From Neodontobutis hainanensis (lineage: Eukaryota; Chordata; Actinopteri; Gobiiformes; Odontobutidae), in assembly GCA_024349245.1 (NCBI GenBank), contig JALDNG010000016.1, positions 2,653,001 to 2,717,000 on the forward strand: a stretch of 64,000 bases of DNA. Reading direction: 5' to 3'. This document shows positions 53,401-61,487 of the stretch, in pieces. Every line of letters begins with the position of its first letter. The first letter of the stretch is position 1. The notes beneath the pieces are model-generated. The model ran no database searches and was not told the DNA's origin. It saw only the letters and a list, made by a program, of their open reading frames with translations. The translations under genes and the position numbers were made by a program.

Positions 53401-54806
53401 AAAATTACTTATTAGCTTTTTATACAGCAAGCAAGGTAGATTTAACGCAGCATTTGTAATTAAAATCTTAATGCCATTACATACAAAGGTTGAGTGTTAA
53501 TGTCATTCATTCATTAATCAATTGGCTACATTATTGCAAAATTGATAATGAAGATCATAAATGCAACATTAAGCCCTTTCAAAATAAACAGTTAGAATTT
53601 ATAAATCACAGAAGACTGAGGCTCTAATAACTCTTTTATTTTCTTTAAATTGGCCTTTATGGTATGTCATCTAGTAAAACACACCGGGGATAACATTAGT
53701 AAGTGCTTTTATCAGCCGGTATTAACTTTACTGCTTTACTTGTGAAACCCTTTAGTAAGTAAGCATCACTCACCTGGCAGAAACTTTTAAATCTGTCATG
53801 ACAGGTTGTTATTTACTTTTACCCATGGAGGCCTTATAAAGCAATAAACTTGTGCTGCAGCCCTTTTTGTGTTTGAATCTCATTCCACCAACAGTGTCTT
53901 AATAATGCTGTCCTTTTTACAGGTGTGCCTGAACCGCCAGTGCCAGAACGTCAGCGTGTTCGGCGTGCACCAGTGCTCCAGCAAGTGCAACGGACACGGG
54001 GTGAGTGCAGAGCAGCCATTACCGCTCCATGTTTGCTGTTAATTAGACACTACAGCCTGTGAATCCATTTAAACAAGCTCGTGAATTCTGCGCATTTCTT
54101 TACTCTAGTCACTTAAAAATGAAGACTGTCTGTGGCCTCTTAACCCGCTACAGGGGAACAGCAACAGCGTATTTACAGCGTGCTTCTCTTGAGTTATTGC
54201 AGCTGCTCCTCGTTCTCTGCCATTAGTCTTCATTACCCCTCTGAGGTTAAATCCATGGCGTTAATGGCATCATTTATGGCCATCTTAAAGGGTTGTCCAT
54301 CATCTTTTGTCTAAACAGTGATAGAAGACACATAGCCTGAACGAGGACCAGCAAAACACATTCTTTTCTCTTATAAATGATTCACTTCTAATGTTTTGTT
54401 TGATGATACTCTCAATTGGGGCTGAATTAGTTAACACGTGCTTCTGATGTGCCTTTGTCTTAATATTACAGCAATACAAAATAAGAAAACAAATCAGCAA
54501 CGCTACAATACCATTTACCTTGACCTTATCTTGCCACGGATCAACTCCGGCAGAACAAATTACGCACTAATCTAAAACCGCAGCTGCAATTTAGGTCTTG
54601 TTAAAATCAAAAGCCAACAAACAAAGCAGTAATTATAAATCGAAATCAAAACTATGTGTGGAGAAGATGAGGTGCACATACCATATTATTTTTACAATAA
54701 TAATAATAATAATAATAATAGAAAAGGTTTAAGTAAAAGCATCTGGACTAATGTCTTCACCTTGAAAACTTGAGTCCTTCAAGATGTCCTGGATGACTTC
54801 ACAGAC

Positions 54807-54852
<46 letters not shown>

Positions 54853-57800
54853 GGAAAGTTGCTGTTTGAATACTTTACTATTAGGGTTAGTTAGCGATAC
54901 AACATCCAGTTTCTATTCTTTCTGGCCAATGGTGGACATTTTCCAAAAACATGCATTCCTGGTGATTCAGTACTTGCCCACTGGGATGACTGTGAGTGTG
55001 AATGTGTGTTAGCTGGAAATTGCCCAGAATGCTCTCTGCCTTACACGCAAATTAGTGATAGAGATTGAGGCGCGGTACCACACTACGCAAATGATAAAGA
55101 AAATTTGCCAATACACTGTACCTTAGCGGTGTCGAATTTGTCCAGGTGTGAATGTGATGTTCTTTTTTTCCAAAATTTCCCTCTTAATCGTCTCTGCTTC
55201 TGAATAAAGATATTGCTGCTGCCCGTGCACACAGTGAGCGATCTGCGTGCTCTGCTGGTTAAAACTTACACTGGACTGCTCTAATGTGCTTATTTTCTAT
55301 TTTATGGCCAAAATAAACTGGTCAGTTCAGCTCCTTCATGTTTGTACCAACGTCAACGTACAGTATTTGACAGATAACATGACTCCAAGCCTTACCTCAG
55401 TTGGGTAAACATCTTTCCTTGTTTTGGCTTTGTGCTGATGTATGCAAAGCTTTATAATCTTATTCCTACAGAAGCATAGCCAGACCTGAATGGTCAATGT
55501 TATTACACTGTGTTGAGTGTTCAACTGTCTCCAGGTTCCTTTTTGATGGTGAATAAACTTCTCCTGTCTAAGATTATCTAGAAAGTTTCCAGCCTGTAAC
55601 TCTCCTACAATTAGCAGTGATGACCTCCAACCCGGACCTATTAAGGACAAGTGGTTTATTAAAACCAGAACCTGCACAAAGGGTTAATAGTTATAATTGT
55701 TTTAACCATCTGAAGATTTAAATGGCTATTCACATTTAACATAGATTAATACTCTCGGGATCCCGGATGTGATTCTACATAAAAGGGGAAAGACTGAGTT
55801 ATTCCTACAGCTGCAGATAAAGCCATGGCTCAAGTGTTGATGATAAGAGCCAGATGTTTTTCTTTACGTTTCTGTCAAAGACCTATCCTTAGATAACTCC
55901 TTGTCCTTTTATATTTCATGTTTGGTGGATCACAATGAGGTGTCGTGTTAGTGTTAGATTCTACTACACACTCCCAAATAGGGCGCCTCCTAAATCAAAC
56001 CTCCCCGCCAGCCTCCCTAGTGCCTCTTAACCCCAGTGCTCAGTGCGAAGGAGTGTCCAGGGCCTAGAGGTGGGGGAGAGAAGGCCCTCGACTGTTTGTC
56101 TGCAACTAAAAGTACAGCAGCTGGACCGCCTTACCTCGCCTGGGAGTTCTCTTGGCTCAAACTCCTGCACTGGAAACCCGAGGCTTTAAAGAGAGGGACT
56201 CACCCAAAACACATGTTTTATCTATTACAAATGTTACACACATTTTTACATGTCCACACTCTTAAACTGTAAGTCAATGCCCTCAGAAAACCTGATTTAA
56301 ATCGATGCTAAAAATCATACACTCTAGTTTAGGAGAATAAAACAACATAGAAACTAATAAATAACTTTCATGCAAATGGTCTTATGGATATTTTCCTGTT
56401 TTGTGTTTGTAGGTGTGCAACAATAAGCAGAATTGCCACTGTGAAGCTCACTGGGCACCTCCTTTCTGTGAAAAAGCAGGCTTCGGAGGGAGCATTGACA
56501 GTGGCCCAATGAGACTGGCAGGTACTGTAGCCATCTTTCCACTCATGCCTCATACAAAGACATGTTTTAGATCCATTATCCATTGAATTGTCATTTCATT
56601 ACTTGAAAAGAACCGTGAGTCACTGTGAGTGTCAATGTCACTGAGACTAAATAATGGCATTTTGTTGTACTAATTATCTACTAATTGAGTGGTAAAATTA
56701 TACCCATTGTTTAAGTGCTACGTAATAGCACATTGGTTCCTGGAGCCAGGCTTTAAAAAAAATAGCCCCTTTCTTATGATAGAGATGAAGCTCTTCTTCT
56801 CAGACATGGTTTAAATTCATCTTTGATAAATTGTGTTTTATAATTTTAGACACTAAAAAAACACCTGCTGAGACCAGTACTAATGAAGTGGGAAAATTAT
56901 ACATTTATACAGTACATTTCTTGCTTAAAGAACCCCTGTTTCTCTGATACATTTGAGGATATTCGGCAGCCCACCTGTTGTTAAGCCCACCTGTTGTTTG
57001 ATGACTGCTTTGCACACTCTTGGCATTCTCTCGATGAGCTTCATGAGGTAGTCAGCTGAAATGGTCTTGAAGGAGTTCCCAGAGATGCTGAGCACTTGTT
57101 GTCCCTTTTGCCTTCACGCTGCGGTCCATAACGTCCCAAACCATCTCGATTAGGTTTAGGTCAGGTGACTGTGGAGGCCAGGTCATCTGGCGCAGCAGTT
57201 CATCCACTCTCCTTCTAGTTTAAATAGCCCTTACACAGCCTGGAGGTGTGTTTGGGGTCATTGTCCTGTTAAAAAACAAATAATGGTCCAACCAAACGCC
57301 AACCGGATGGGATGGCATGTTGCTACAGGATGCTGTGGTAGCCATGCTGGTTCAGTGGGCCTTCCATTTTAAATAAATCCCCAACAGTGTCACCATCAAA
57401 GCACCCCCACCCTTTCACACCTCCTCCTACATGCTTCACAGTGGGAACCCCGCATGTAGAGACCATCCGTTCACCTTTTCTGCGTTGCACATAGACACGG
57501 CGGGTGGAACCAAAGATCTAAAATTTGGACTCATTAGTCCAAAGAACAGATTTCCACTGGTCTAATGTCCATTCCTTGTGTTTCTTGGCCCAAACAAATC
57601 TCTTCTGCTTGTTGCTTATCCTTAGAAGTGTTTTTAGAAGCTATTTGACCATAAAGGTCTGATTCGTGCAGTCTTCTCTGAACAGTTGATGTAGAGATGT
57701 GTCTGCTACTAGAACTCTGTGTGGCATTGGTCTGGGCTCTAATCTGAGGTGCTGTTAACTTGCATATTTCTGAGGCTGTTGACTCGGATAAACTTATCCT

Positions 57801-60800
57801 CTGCAGCAGAGGTGACTCTTGGTCTTTCTTTCCTGGGCCGGTCCTCATGTGAGCCAGTTTTCTCATAGCGCTTGATGACACAAATTTTTTCGGACTGACT
57901 GACCATTAGTTCTTAAAGTAATGATGGACCGTTGTTTCTCTTTTCTTAGCTGATTGGTTCTTGACATAATGTGAATTCTAAAAGTTGTCAAATAGCTGTG
58001 TACCATCCAAACTTCTGCACAACACTACTCATGGTCCCAACCCTTTCAAGAAGGCAAGAATTTCCACAAATGAACCCTGACAAGGCACAGCTGAAGTGAA
58101 AACAGTTTAGGCGACTACTTCATGAAGCTCATTGAGAGAAGGCCAAGGGTTTGCTGTCAACAAAGCAAAGGGTGGCTCCTTTGAAACCTCAAGGAATGCA
58201 ATTGGCATAGAGTTTGAGGGCTGTGCTTATATGATTTAGTGCTTTAATATAAAAGGAGTAGGCACTAAACCCTTCTTCAGCCTAAACCCTTTTGTTCTAT
58301 GTTTTACATCAAAATAAAGTATTGTATTCTTTCCTATTTACTCTTAATGAGCGAAATGAACTGAACTGAAACTTATGACATATTTTTTCTTTATCACATA
58401 CCATTACCAAACATTTTTCAGTTGAGTCTAACATTGAAGCGAACAGTTCAAAAAAAACTATTGGAAAGCAGCTGACAGAATTGTATTTAAAACGTATTTG
58501 AAGTGAGCAGCAAAAACTAAATGACCTAAATCTGCTCCGACTGCGCAGCTCTAGATCAAAATTTGGTTTGAACTTTTGACCTTCCTCCATCCACCTCCTT
58601 CATCTTCCACGCAGCTGTACATTATGAAAACTGAAATCCAACGTGGCCCAGCTGTAACGGTCTCTGCGTATGTCCTGTCATTCTTCCGTGCTGTAGATGT
58701 GCGTGTGTGTGTATTAATGTGCGTGTTGTCATATGTGGCATCAGCCGACAGCGTGGTCATCACTGTGGCCGTTCTGGTGACATTGCTCAGCCTCCTGATC
58801 GTAGCCGGAGTGGTCTTCACGAAGAGGAAGACTCTGCTGCGCTTCCTCTTCAACAACAAGAAGAGCACTTTGGAGAAACTCAGGTGACAAAATGAGATTT
58901 GAGGAATTGTTCAGTGACCTAGACCTGTATTTCATGAAATCATTTAATGTGGTTTTCTATGGATTCTTTTTAATACAGTAAATGATTTTACTTAAACTCA
59001 ATAAAGTGCTGGGCATTAGGAATATAACTCTAATATTATATATTCTGAGCACCTTATTAATGTCCTGTACATGTGATATGCATTTAGGCGTATTATGTGT
59101 ATCAACCTTATCACTGAGCAATGAGGACATAAGAATCAAGATAATATGTTCTGTTAATTGTGATATTGATTTGAGGTCGTCACACTGCCCTAATCTGTAT
59201 TTATTAAATGGAAACCTAAATCAACATTGTGTCGTTTAAAGGTGCTATTTTGAGCAACAATGGTAAAGAAGTGTCTGCACTATATTTGTTTTAAAATTCA
59301 AATAATGACACCAGCACTCATTACGCAACAGGACCTCCTCAGAATCTGTAATATTAGTTCTTTATCCAGTGCAGTGTGAGTTTATGTTCCCATTTTCTCT
59401 ATATAACCCCATTTGGAGACATCTACATTTGACTGTGACTGTGTATGGAGATGTTAAAAGCAAGAAGCTCAAAAACTAGGTCCTTCAAAAAAGTTAGATA
59501 AAACCAGCATGGCATGTTAATAAATATTAGGTACTTAAAAAATATGCACTTATGTTTGCACTTGGTGTCAATGAGTACTCCATTTTAAGTGCTAATACTT
59601 GTGAAAACTAGACCTCTATTATTATTATTGTCTTTGTCTGTAGATCTATGGAGGCCAGCAGACCTACAAGCCCCATCAGGTCCCAGTCCTTGTACAGACC
59701 CACCGCACTGCGGAAACCCCCTCCTAAAGCCTCCGCAGCCAATATTTACAAGGTACGACACTCTCTACTTTCCATATATATGCTTATGCTTTTGTCTGTT
59801 GTGCAGCATATTCCCCTGTACTCCTTATATCCTCTTAGTGATTACCATAATATGTGCATCTCATTTCTGTCACAGCACATTGGATGTCAAACTCTATTAG
59901 AGCATTTACTAAGCTGCACCCAGTCTCCTGCTTGTGTTTGGCCTGTTGACAAAAACAAGGTGATGGCACGCCGCTTGGTGATGGAGCCTGGATATATTTC
60001 TATCTAAAGAATATTAATTATGAGGCTATTGTTGACAGCTGGCAGTGGACTCACAAATGAGGCATTGTTCCATTAAAATGCAATAGCCACAGCTAGGATA
60101 TTGCAATTATGGACCTCTGTGATGTTTGTTTGTGATTGAGGGTTTCATCAGAGATTGCTTGAGACATCAGGAGAAAATAGGTTTGTTGTTAGCAATGATG
60201 CAATGATATTATTACCAGTCATGAGATTATGTTAATCTAGTGGCATGTATATACACTTACAGCAGTGTAATCTTTAGTAATAGTATTCCTCGCATATACA
60301 AAGATTTGTTAATGTCCAGATGTCAGTCCGCATTAGCTTTGGAAAGGTCCGTGGTACAAGAGTGTGTTGACCGGCAGCCATTTTGGGTGTCAGTGGTTCG
60401 TTGCGCCGAGGGCTAACAGCTGCTCGGAAGATGTGGTCAGACTCTGGCTTTTACAATTCCACAATGTCATATTCAATAAAGGCCGCGTGTTACGGCTAAC
60501 TCTGACATCATACTTTAGCGTTACTGTAATGCTTTTGGAGTGGTTTCTTTCACGCCCTCATTTAATACAAGTAAACTCAGACTTTCAATAGAGACACATA
60601 TTGTAAGCACAAATAGACTTTTTAAAGACATACTTTGCAGAATTATGTTAACAAATGTAAACAAACATGTGCCTATGACCAATTCTCTCTTTTTTTGTGC
60701 TCATCATTGAGTTAGTTGAGTTTACTCTTGGCTTTTAAAGGAACTCTTGTCATATAGGTTGGCTGTAAATACTTTTGTTTTTTGTGCGCTCTGATTGGCT

Positions 60801-61487
60801 GACAAAAGTATCTCCCTCATGTGTATAAAAAAGAAAAAATGTGACATTATGACATATGACATATGCTTAGCTGTCAATTAAAGGTGCAGTGTGTGAAGTT
60901 TTTAAAGCTTAGCCATTGTGCTGTTTGGTACAATACATAGTGGCAACTGGCTGCGTGTGTAGATACAAATCTTATTTTAAGGTAATTACATGCTTTTTAA
61001 AGCATAACCGTATATATATAGATATTGTTATTTTCACAAATAGATTTACTTCTACTGGAGCAATATATTTAAGCCTCTTATCAGCTGCTTTTGGTGAGAA
61101 TTACACCGTCTCTAAATACCAAAGGGCTTTAAGATTACCAGGGGCAGTGAGAAAGATTTGGAGATGAGAACAAACAAACAGATGTAATGGAAGTGTAATT
61201 AGTAGTATCTTGTAAATAATTAAATGAACAGAAACCCTCTTTCTGTGTTTTTTCAGCCATCTTTCCTGAGTGCCGAACCTCTACTCCCTCCTCACAGCTA
61301 TCACTCCCACAGCCTGCGCCGACTGCCCTTCTACCAGCCGCTGCACATTAGTCAACCCATGCCCCTGTCACTGAACGTGGGTCAGCCCACCCTGCCCCCT
61401 CTGCCGGCCCTCCATCACGTCTCTCCATCCAGAGTGCCACCCTTCCACAGCCTGCCGCGCCAGCAGTCCTCCTACAGAGTGGACCAG
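23382..61487 (+). CDS. adam12: ADAM12-like metalloprotease-disintegrin gene, partial (18 exons)
   Basis: A single-pass membrane metalloprotease of the ADAM (adamalysin/reprolysin, M12B) family. The family sheds ectodomains of growth factors and adhesion proteins at the cell surface; ADAM12 is known from muscle, bone and placenta. Joining the 18 exons listed separately gives 775 codons with no stop or frame break; residue numbers in the exon entries count from the first whole codon at 23383. Seen in order: prodomain (1-118) with Cys90 as the likely cysteine switch, RHKR furin site (115-118), catalytic domain with HELGHNFGMNHD (261-272) and Met291, disintegrin, cysteine-rich, EGF-like, transmembrane helix (about 618-641) and proline-rich tail. 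ADAM12 is preferred over ADAM19 or ADAM33 because the cysteine-rich, EGF and juxtamembrane segments follow ADAM12 closely, with the same spacing through the membrane helix. The start codon and signal peptide are left of the window. The stop codon was not identified. Whether this is one of two teleost paralogues cannot be told. Confidence 0.93.
23461..26433. other. intron; hAT-like terminus inside
   Basis: Non-coding. Only the hAT-like end near 24123 is recognised. Confidence 0.55.
24123..24250 (+). mobile_element. hAT-like DNA transposon terminus, fragment
   Basis: caggggtctccaacc, followed by cagagag and gagctact words, resembles the terminal inverted repeat of Charlie-type hAT elements. 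The opposite end was not found, so length and age are unknown. Confidence 0.5.
26434..26510 (+). CDS. adam12: ADAM12-like exon 2 in window: prodomain (77 bp)
   Basis: Acceptor tttttattctag, donor gtgagg. It encodes residues 27-51, TNCYYHGVVR...LSACMGL, and the first two bases of Arg52. The CYYHG and (S/T)xC-x-GLRG elements are typical ADAM prodomain motifs. The phases agree with both neighbouring exons. Confidence 0.92.
26511..27030. other. intron, nothing recognised
   Basis: 520-bp intron between two prodomain exons. Confidence 0.8.
27031..27220 (+). CDS. adam12: ADAM12-like exon 3 in window: prodomain with cysteine switch (190 bp)
   Basis: Acceptor ctgtctttacag, donor gtgagatt. It encodes residues 52-115. 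It includes sequons N59-K-T and N95-M-S and the block LTPGSCGHG. Cys90 in that block is at the position of the ADAM12 cysteine-switch residue, which holds the catalytic zinc in the latent enzyme. The last codon, AGG, supplies the first Arg of the furin site; the rest of the site is in the next exon. Confidence 0.93.
27221..28780. other. intron; possible hAT-like scrap
   Basis: 1560-bp intron at the prodomain-protease boundary. cagtgtttcctaaacctttt at 28011-28030 looks like a hAT terminus; its partner end was not found. Confidence 0.6.
28781..28846 (+). CDS. adam12: ADAM12-like exon 4 in window: furin site and start of protease domain (66 bp)
   Basis: Acceptor gttttcccatag, donor gtgaga. Twenty-two codons begin with HKR, completing RHKR with the last residue of the previous exon, and run into KYVELIIVADNRE, the hallmark first strand of the reprolysin domain. 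Proprotein convertase cleavage after RHKR would release the prodomain in the Golgi. Phase 0 at both ends. Confidence 0.95.
29522..29532. repeat. target site duplication, left copy (11 bp)
   Basis: ggttttagatt, identical to 30087-30097, flanks the Penelope-like insertion. Confidence 0.75.
29533..30086 (+). mobile_element. short Penelope-like insertion with inverted terminal arms
   Basis: The element is flanked by the direct repeat ggttttagatt at 29522-29532 and 30087-30097. The left arm (about 29543-29657) and right arm (about 29925-30050) are near-identical reverse complements. Between them, from about 29673, is the very end of a Penelope-like reading frame (PSLNRGGGLR, then PSIYNSVLKP), followed by non-coding tail. 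It is therefore a heavily 5'-truncated copy capped by an inverted piece of its own terminal repeat, an arrangement known in this class. Confidence 0.8.
30087..30097. repeat. target site duplication, right copy (11 bp)
   Basis: ggttttagatt, identical to 29522-29532. Confidence 0.75.
30646..30717 (+). CDS. adam12: ADAM12-like exon 5 in window: protease domain helix (72 bp)
   Basis: Acceptor catttttcag, donor gtaaaa. Exactly 24 codons, FQKQGKDVEKVKQRL..., residues 138-161, corresponding to the first helix of the catalytic domain. Phase 0 at both ends. Confidence 0.94.
31092..31261 (+). CDS. adam12: ADAM12-like exon 6 in window: protease domain core (170 bp)
   Basis: Acceptor cgtttatcccactcag, donor gtggga. 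It encodes residues 162-217 and two bases of Ser218. It carries the LNIRVALVGLEVW strand and the TLHEFLDWR helix characteristic of M12B proteases. The upstream intron is only 374 bp. Confidence 0.95.
31262..32501. other. intron, nothing recognised
   Basis: 1240-bp AT-rich intron inside the protease domain. Confidence 0.75.
32502..32586 (+). CDS. adam12: ADAM12-like exon 7 in window: protease domain (85 bp)
   Basis: Acceptor ctgtcctttgcag, donor gtgagt. Completes Ser218 and encodes residues 219-246, GVYFQGTTIGMAPIMSMC..., matching the GTTIG-x-AP-x-x-x-MC strand upstream of the active-site helix. Ends in phase 0. Confidence 0.95.
33128..33330 (+). mobile_element. possible strongly diverged SINE
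   Basis: The order of words gtttgcatgtact, gtctgggttg, cccccaccaccaaa, ggccaggttaactctaaatt follows the body of a common teleost tRNA-derived SINE (compare 45413-45657). The promoter boxes are not clear. Confidence 0.35.
35950..36720. repeat. two diverged copies of an unclassified repeat, blocks reordered
   Basis: Shared blocks: ttggacccc / ttggaccca; aatgatgtgcaaata / aatgatatgcaaata; gccctcc(a/g)gtgcccyctac; cccctatctac / ccccatatctac; tttgttgtag; acacat near gcttatctgac / gcctccaaatgacc. Copy one is about 35960-36215, copy two about 36485-36720. The tttgttgtag block comes before the atctac block in the first copy and after it in the second. Confidence 0.55.
37091..37239 (+). CDS. adam12: ADAM12-like exon 8 in window: zinc active site and Met-turn (149 bp)
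   Basis: Acceptor tttctgttgtag, donor gtgaga. Residues 247-295 plus two bases of Gly296. The zinc-binding motif HELGHNFGMNHD spans 261-272: zinc ligands His261, His265 and His271, catalytic Glu262. The downstream GGCIM supplies Met291 of the Met-turn. All catalytic residues are intact, so the protease is predicted to be active. Confidence 0.97.
39487..39557 (-). mobile_element. hAT-like terminal fragment
   Basis: On the minus strand, gtgtttcacagacattgggt followed by cgtgacctaaaagtgggtca resembles the terminal region of teleost hAT elements. Fragment only. Confidence 0.5.
40586..40735 (+). mobile_element. tRNA-derived SINE, + strand
   Basis: A box aggctcagttggtaaagtg and B box gggttcaaatctc with tRNA-like spacing. 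A pyrimidine-rich body (tctctcgctgcccctgtttc) and the end ctgtcaactatcagataaag with an A-rich tail follow. Different family from the copies near 12 and 16 kb. Confidence 0.75.
43515..43722. mobile_element. Tc1/mariner-type terminal fragment
   Basis: From ccagggtatatacacttttg to gtaaacttatgagcacaact, with the inner words tttctgttgtcattatgatt and gtttgacaataaatgacttc. The order matches the end of a common teleost Tc1-like element as I recall it. No transposase sequence remains. Confidence 0.5.
45413..45657 (+). mobile_element. tRNA-derived SINE, + strand
   Basis: Head ggtggcacagtggcggcagt; B box gggttcgactc; body gtttgaatgttctccacgtg and gtttcctctgggtactccag; tail ending in (aata)n. Typical of an abundant teleost SINE family. 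The A box is altered. Confidence 0.8.
47304..47481 (+). CDS. adam12: ADAM12-like exon 9 in window: end of protease, start of disintegrin domain (178 bp)
   Basis: Acceptor ttcttgttcgcag, donor gtacgt. It completes Gly296 and encodes residues 297-355. The first part, YPFPTVFSTCSKKDL, closes the catalytic domain. NMPEV then leads into the disintegrin start CGNGYVEEGEECDCG. It follows a 10 kb intron. The reading from the Met-turn exon is continuous, so no exon is missing between them. Confidence 0.95.
47482..49573. other. intron, nothing recognised
   Basis: 2092-bp intron within the disintegrin domain; no repeat family identified. Confidence 0.7.
49574..49663 (+). CDS. adam12: ADAM12-like exon 10 in window: disintegrin domain (90 bp)
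   Basis: Acceptor tctctactctcag, donor gtgaga. Thirty codons, ECMNPCCNATTCTL..., with paired cysteines (CC twice) typical of the disintegrin fold and sequon N363-A-T. Phase 0 at both ends. Confidence 0.95.
49664..50372. other. intron, nothing recognised
   Basis: 709-bp intron within the disintegrin domain. Confidence 0.8.
50373..50568 (+). CDS. adam12: ADAM12-like exon 11 in window: disintegrin loop and cysteine-rich domain (196 bp)
   Basis: Acceptor atatcttttacag, donor gtaact. Residues 386-450 plus one base of Gly451. The disintegrin loop reads CRESGNSCDLPEFC, with no RGD, as in most ADAMs. The cysteine-rich domain follows (HCPANVYLHDGHAC..., GYCYNGICQTHEQQC). The next intron is only 92 bp. 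Confidence 0.96.
50661..50769 (+). CDS. adam12: ADAM12-like exon 12 in window: cysteine-rich domain (109 bp)
   Basis: Acceptor gtgtgtaaag, donor gtaaga. It completes Gly451, encodes residues 452-486 and begins Arg487. The block ICFERVNSAGDPYGNCG is a strongly conserved ADAM12/ADAM19 segment. The acceptor uses AAG rather than CAG and has a weak pyrimidine tract, but the phase fits on both sides. Confidence 0.94.
50770..51108. other. intron, nothing recognised
   Basis: 339-bp intron within the cysteine-rich domain. Confidence 0.85.
51109..51307 (+). CDS. adam12: ADAM12-like exon 13 in window: cysteine-rich domain with hypervariable loop (199 bp)
   Basis: Acceptor tttgttgtgtgcag, donor gtaagt. 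Completes Arg487 and encodes residues 488-553, including KCGKIQCQGGANRPVIGTN and THVYLGDDMPDPGLVLAGT. In ADAM12 (meltrin alpha) the hydrophobic stretch in this region has been proposed as a fusion-peptide-like segment. It is the most strongly conserved part of the gene here. Phase 0 at the end. Confidence 0.96.
51308..53922. other. intron, nothing certain
   Basis: 2615-bp intron. tttattgtcattgcacagca at 51535-51554 resembles the end of a common teleost retroelement, but I cannot place it firmly. Frames at 52065-52421 and 52328-52717 show no family resemblance. Confidence 0.6.
53923..54000 (+). CDS. adam12: ADAM12-like exon 14 in window: EGF-like module, first half (78 bp)
   Basis: Acceptor tcctttttacag, donor gtgagt. 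Twenty-six codons, VCLNRQCQNVSVFG..., with sequon N562-V-S. The cysteines CSSKCNGHG open the EGF-like module. Local GC is much higher than in the surrounding intron. Phase 0 at both ends. Confidence 0.95.
54696..54720. repeat. (AAT)n microsatellite
   Basis: About eight uninterrupted units. Confidence 0.92.
54721..54806 (-). mobile_element. Penelope-like terminal scrap between two AAT runs
   Basis: aaaagcatctggact, gtcttcaccttgaaaact, gagtccttcaagatgtcctg and gatgacttcacagac are pieces of the terminal repeat seen at 29533-30086. They are bounded exactly by AAT repeats on both sides. Confidence 0.65.
54807..54852. repeat. (AAT)n microsatellite
   Basis: About fifteen uninterrupted units. Confidence 0.93.
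56413..56521 (+). CDS. adam12: ADAM12-like exon 15 in window: EGF-like module, second half, and stalk (109 bp)
   Basis: Acceptor ttttgtgtttgtag, donor gtactg. Residues 580-615 and one base of Ala616. VCNNKQNCHCEAHWAPPFC closes the EGF-like module; GFGGSIDSGPM is the membrane-proximal stalk. If the donor were not used, the frame would continue 21 codons to a TGA at 56584-56586. Confidence 0.95.
56960..58210 (-). mobile_element. decayed Tc1-like DNA transposon, transposase on - strand
   Basis: On the minus strand, from about 57890 leftwards: an N-terminal helix-turn-helix part (LTAPQIRAQTNATQSSSSRH, STVQRRLHESDLYGQ), GQETQGMDIRPVEICSLDES around the first catalytic Asp, and WPPQSPDLNLIEMVWDVMD (near 57140-57195) with the second Asp and the Glu position. 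The C-terminus LMKLIERMPRVCKAVI is near 57000-57050. Stops and frameshifts are present. At 58110-58200 on the + strand there is a second, diverged copy of the C-terminal region (FMKLIERRPRV), forming a long inverted end. The outer limits are uncertain. Confidence 0.85.
58745..58883 (+). CDS. adam12: ADAM12-like exon 16 in window: transmembrane helix (139 bp)
   Basis: Acceptor tatgtggcatcag, donor gtgaca. It completes Ala616, encodes residues 617-661 and begins Arg662. A hydrophobic helix of 24 residues (SVVITVAVLVTLL... to residue 641) is followed by the stop-transfer KRKTLLRFLF and the basic NKKSTLEKLR. The spacing from AD to KRK equals that of mammalian ADAM12, which supports this acceptor even though its pyrimidine tract is weak. 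A stronger in-frame acceptor lies 48 bp upstream. Confidence 0.92.
58884..59643. other. intron, nothing recognised
   Basis: 760-bp intron after the transmembrane exon. Confidence 0.8.
59644..59752 (+). CDS. adam12: ADAM12-like exon 17 in window: cytoplasmic tail (109 bp)
   Basis: Acceptor ttgtctttgtctgtag, donor gtacga. It completes Arg662 and encodes residues 663-698, rich in Ser, Pro and Arg (SRPTSPIRSQSLYRP, LRKPPPKASAANIYK). RKPPPK resembles the first SH3-binding site of the ADAM12 tail. Possible partners such as Src-family kinases or p85 are known for mammalian ADAM12 and inferred here. Confidence 0.9.
59753..61256. other. intron, nothing recognised
   Basis: 1504-bp intron in the cytoplasmic tail region. 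Confidence 0.75.
61257..61487 (+). CDS. adam12: ADAM12-like exon 18 in window: proline-rich cytoplasmic tail (231 bp)
   Basis: Acceptor tctgtgttttttcag, donor gtcagt. Seventy-seven codons with no stop, residues 699-775, much more GC-rich than the flanks. Proline-rich clusters PTLPPLPAL and SRVPPFHSLPR fit an SH3-binding tail. The sequence has diverged from mammals, as this tail does generally, so it is supported by phase, splice sites and composition rather than identity. It ends in phase 0 and needs at least one further exon. Confidence 0.87.

Larger units (their letters stand above)
54001..56412. other. intron splitting the EGF-like module
   Basis: 2412-bp intron with the two AAT microsatellites and a Penelope-like scrap between them; otherwise nothing recognised. 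Confidence 0.7.

Noticed and set aside
58615..58744. Acceptor cttccacgcag at 58614 as the true start of the transmembrane exon
   Set aside because: It would put the exon out of frame and meet a stop within a few codons.
23382..61487. Identity as ADAM19 or ADAM33
   Set aside because: The prodomain alone would allow ADAM19, but the cysteine-rich, EGF and membrane-proximal sequence follows ADAM12 far more closely.
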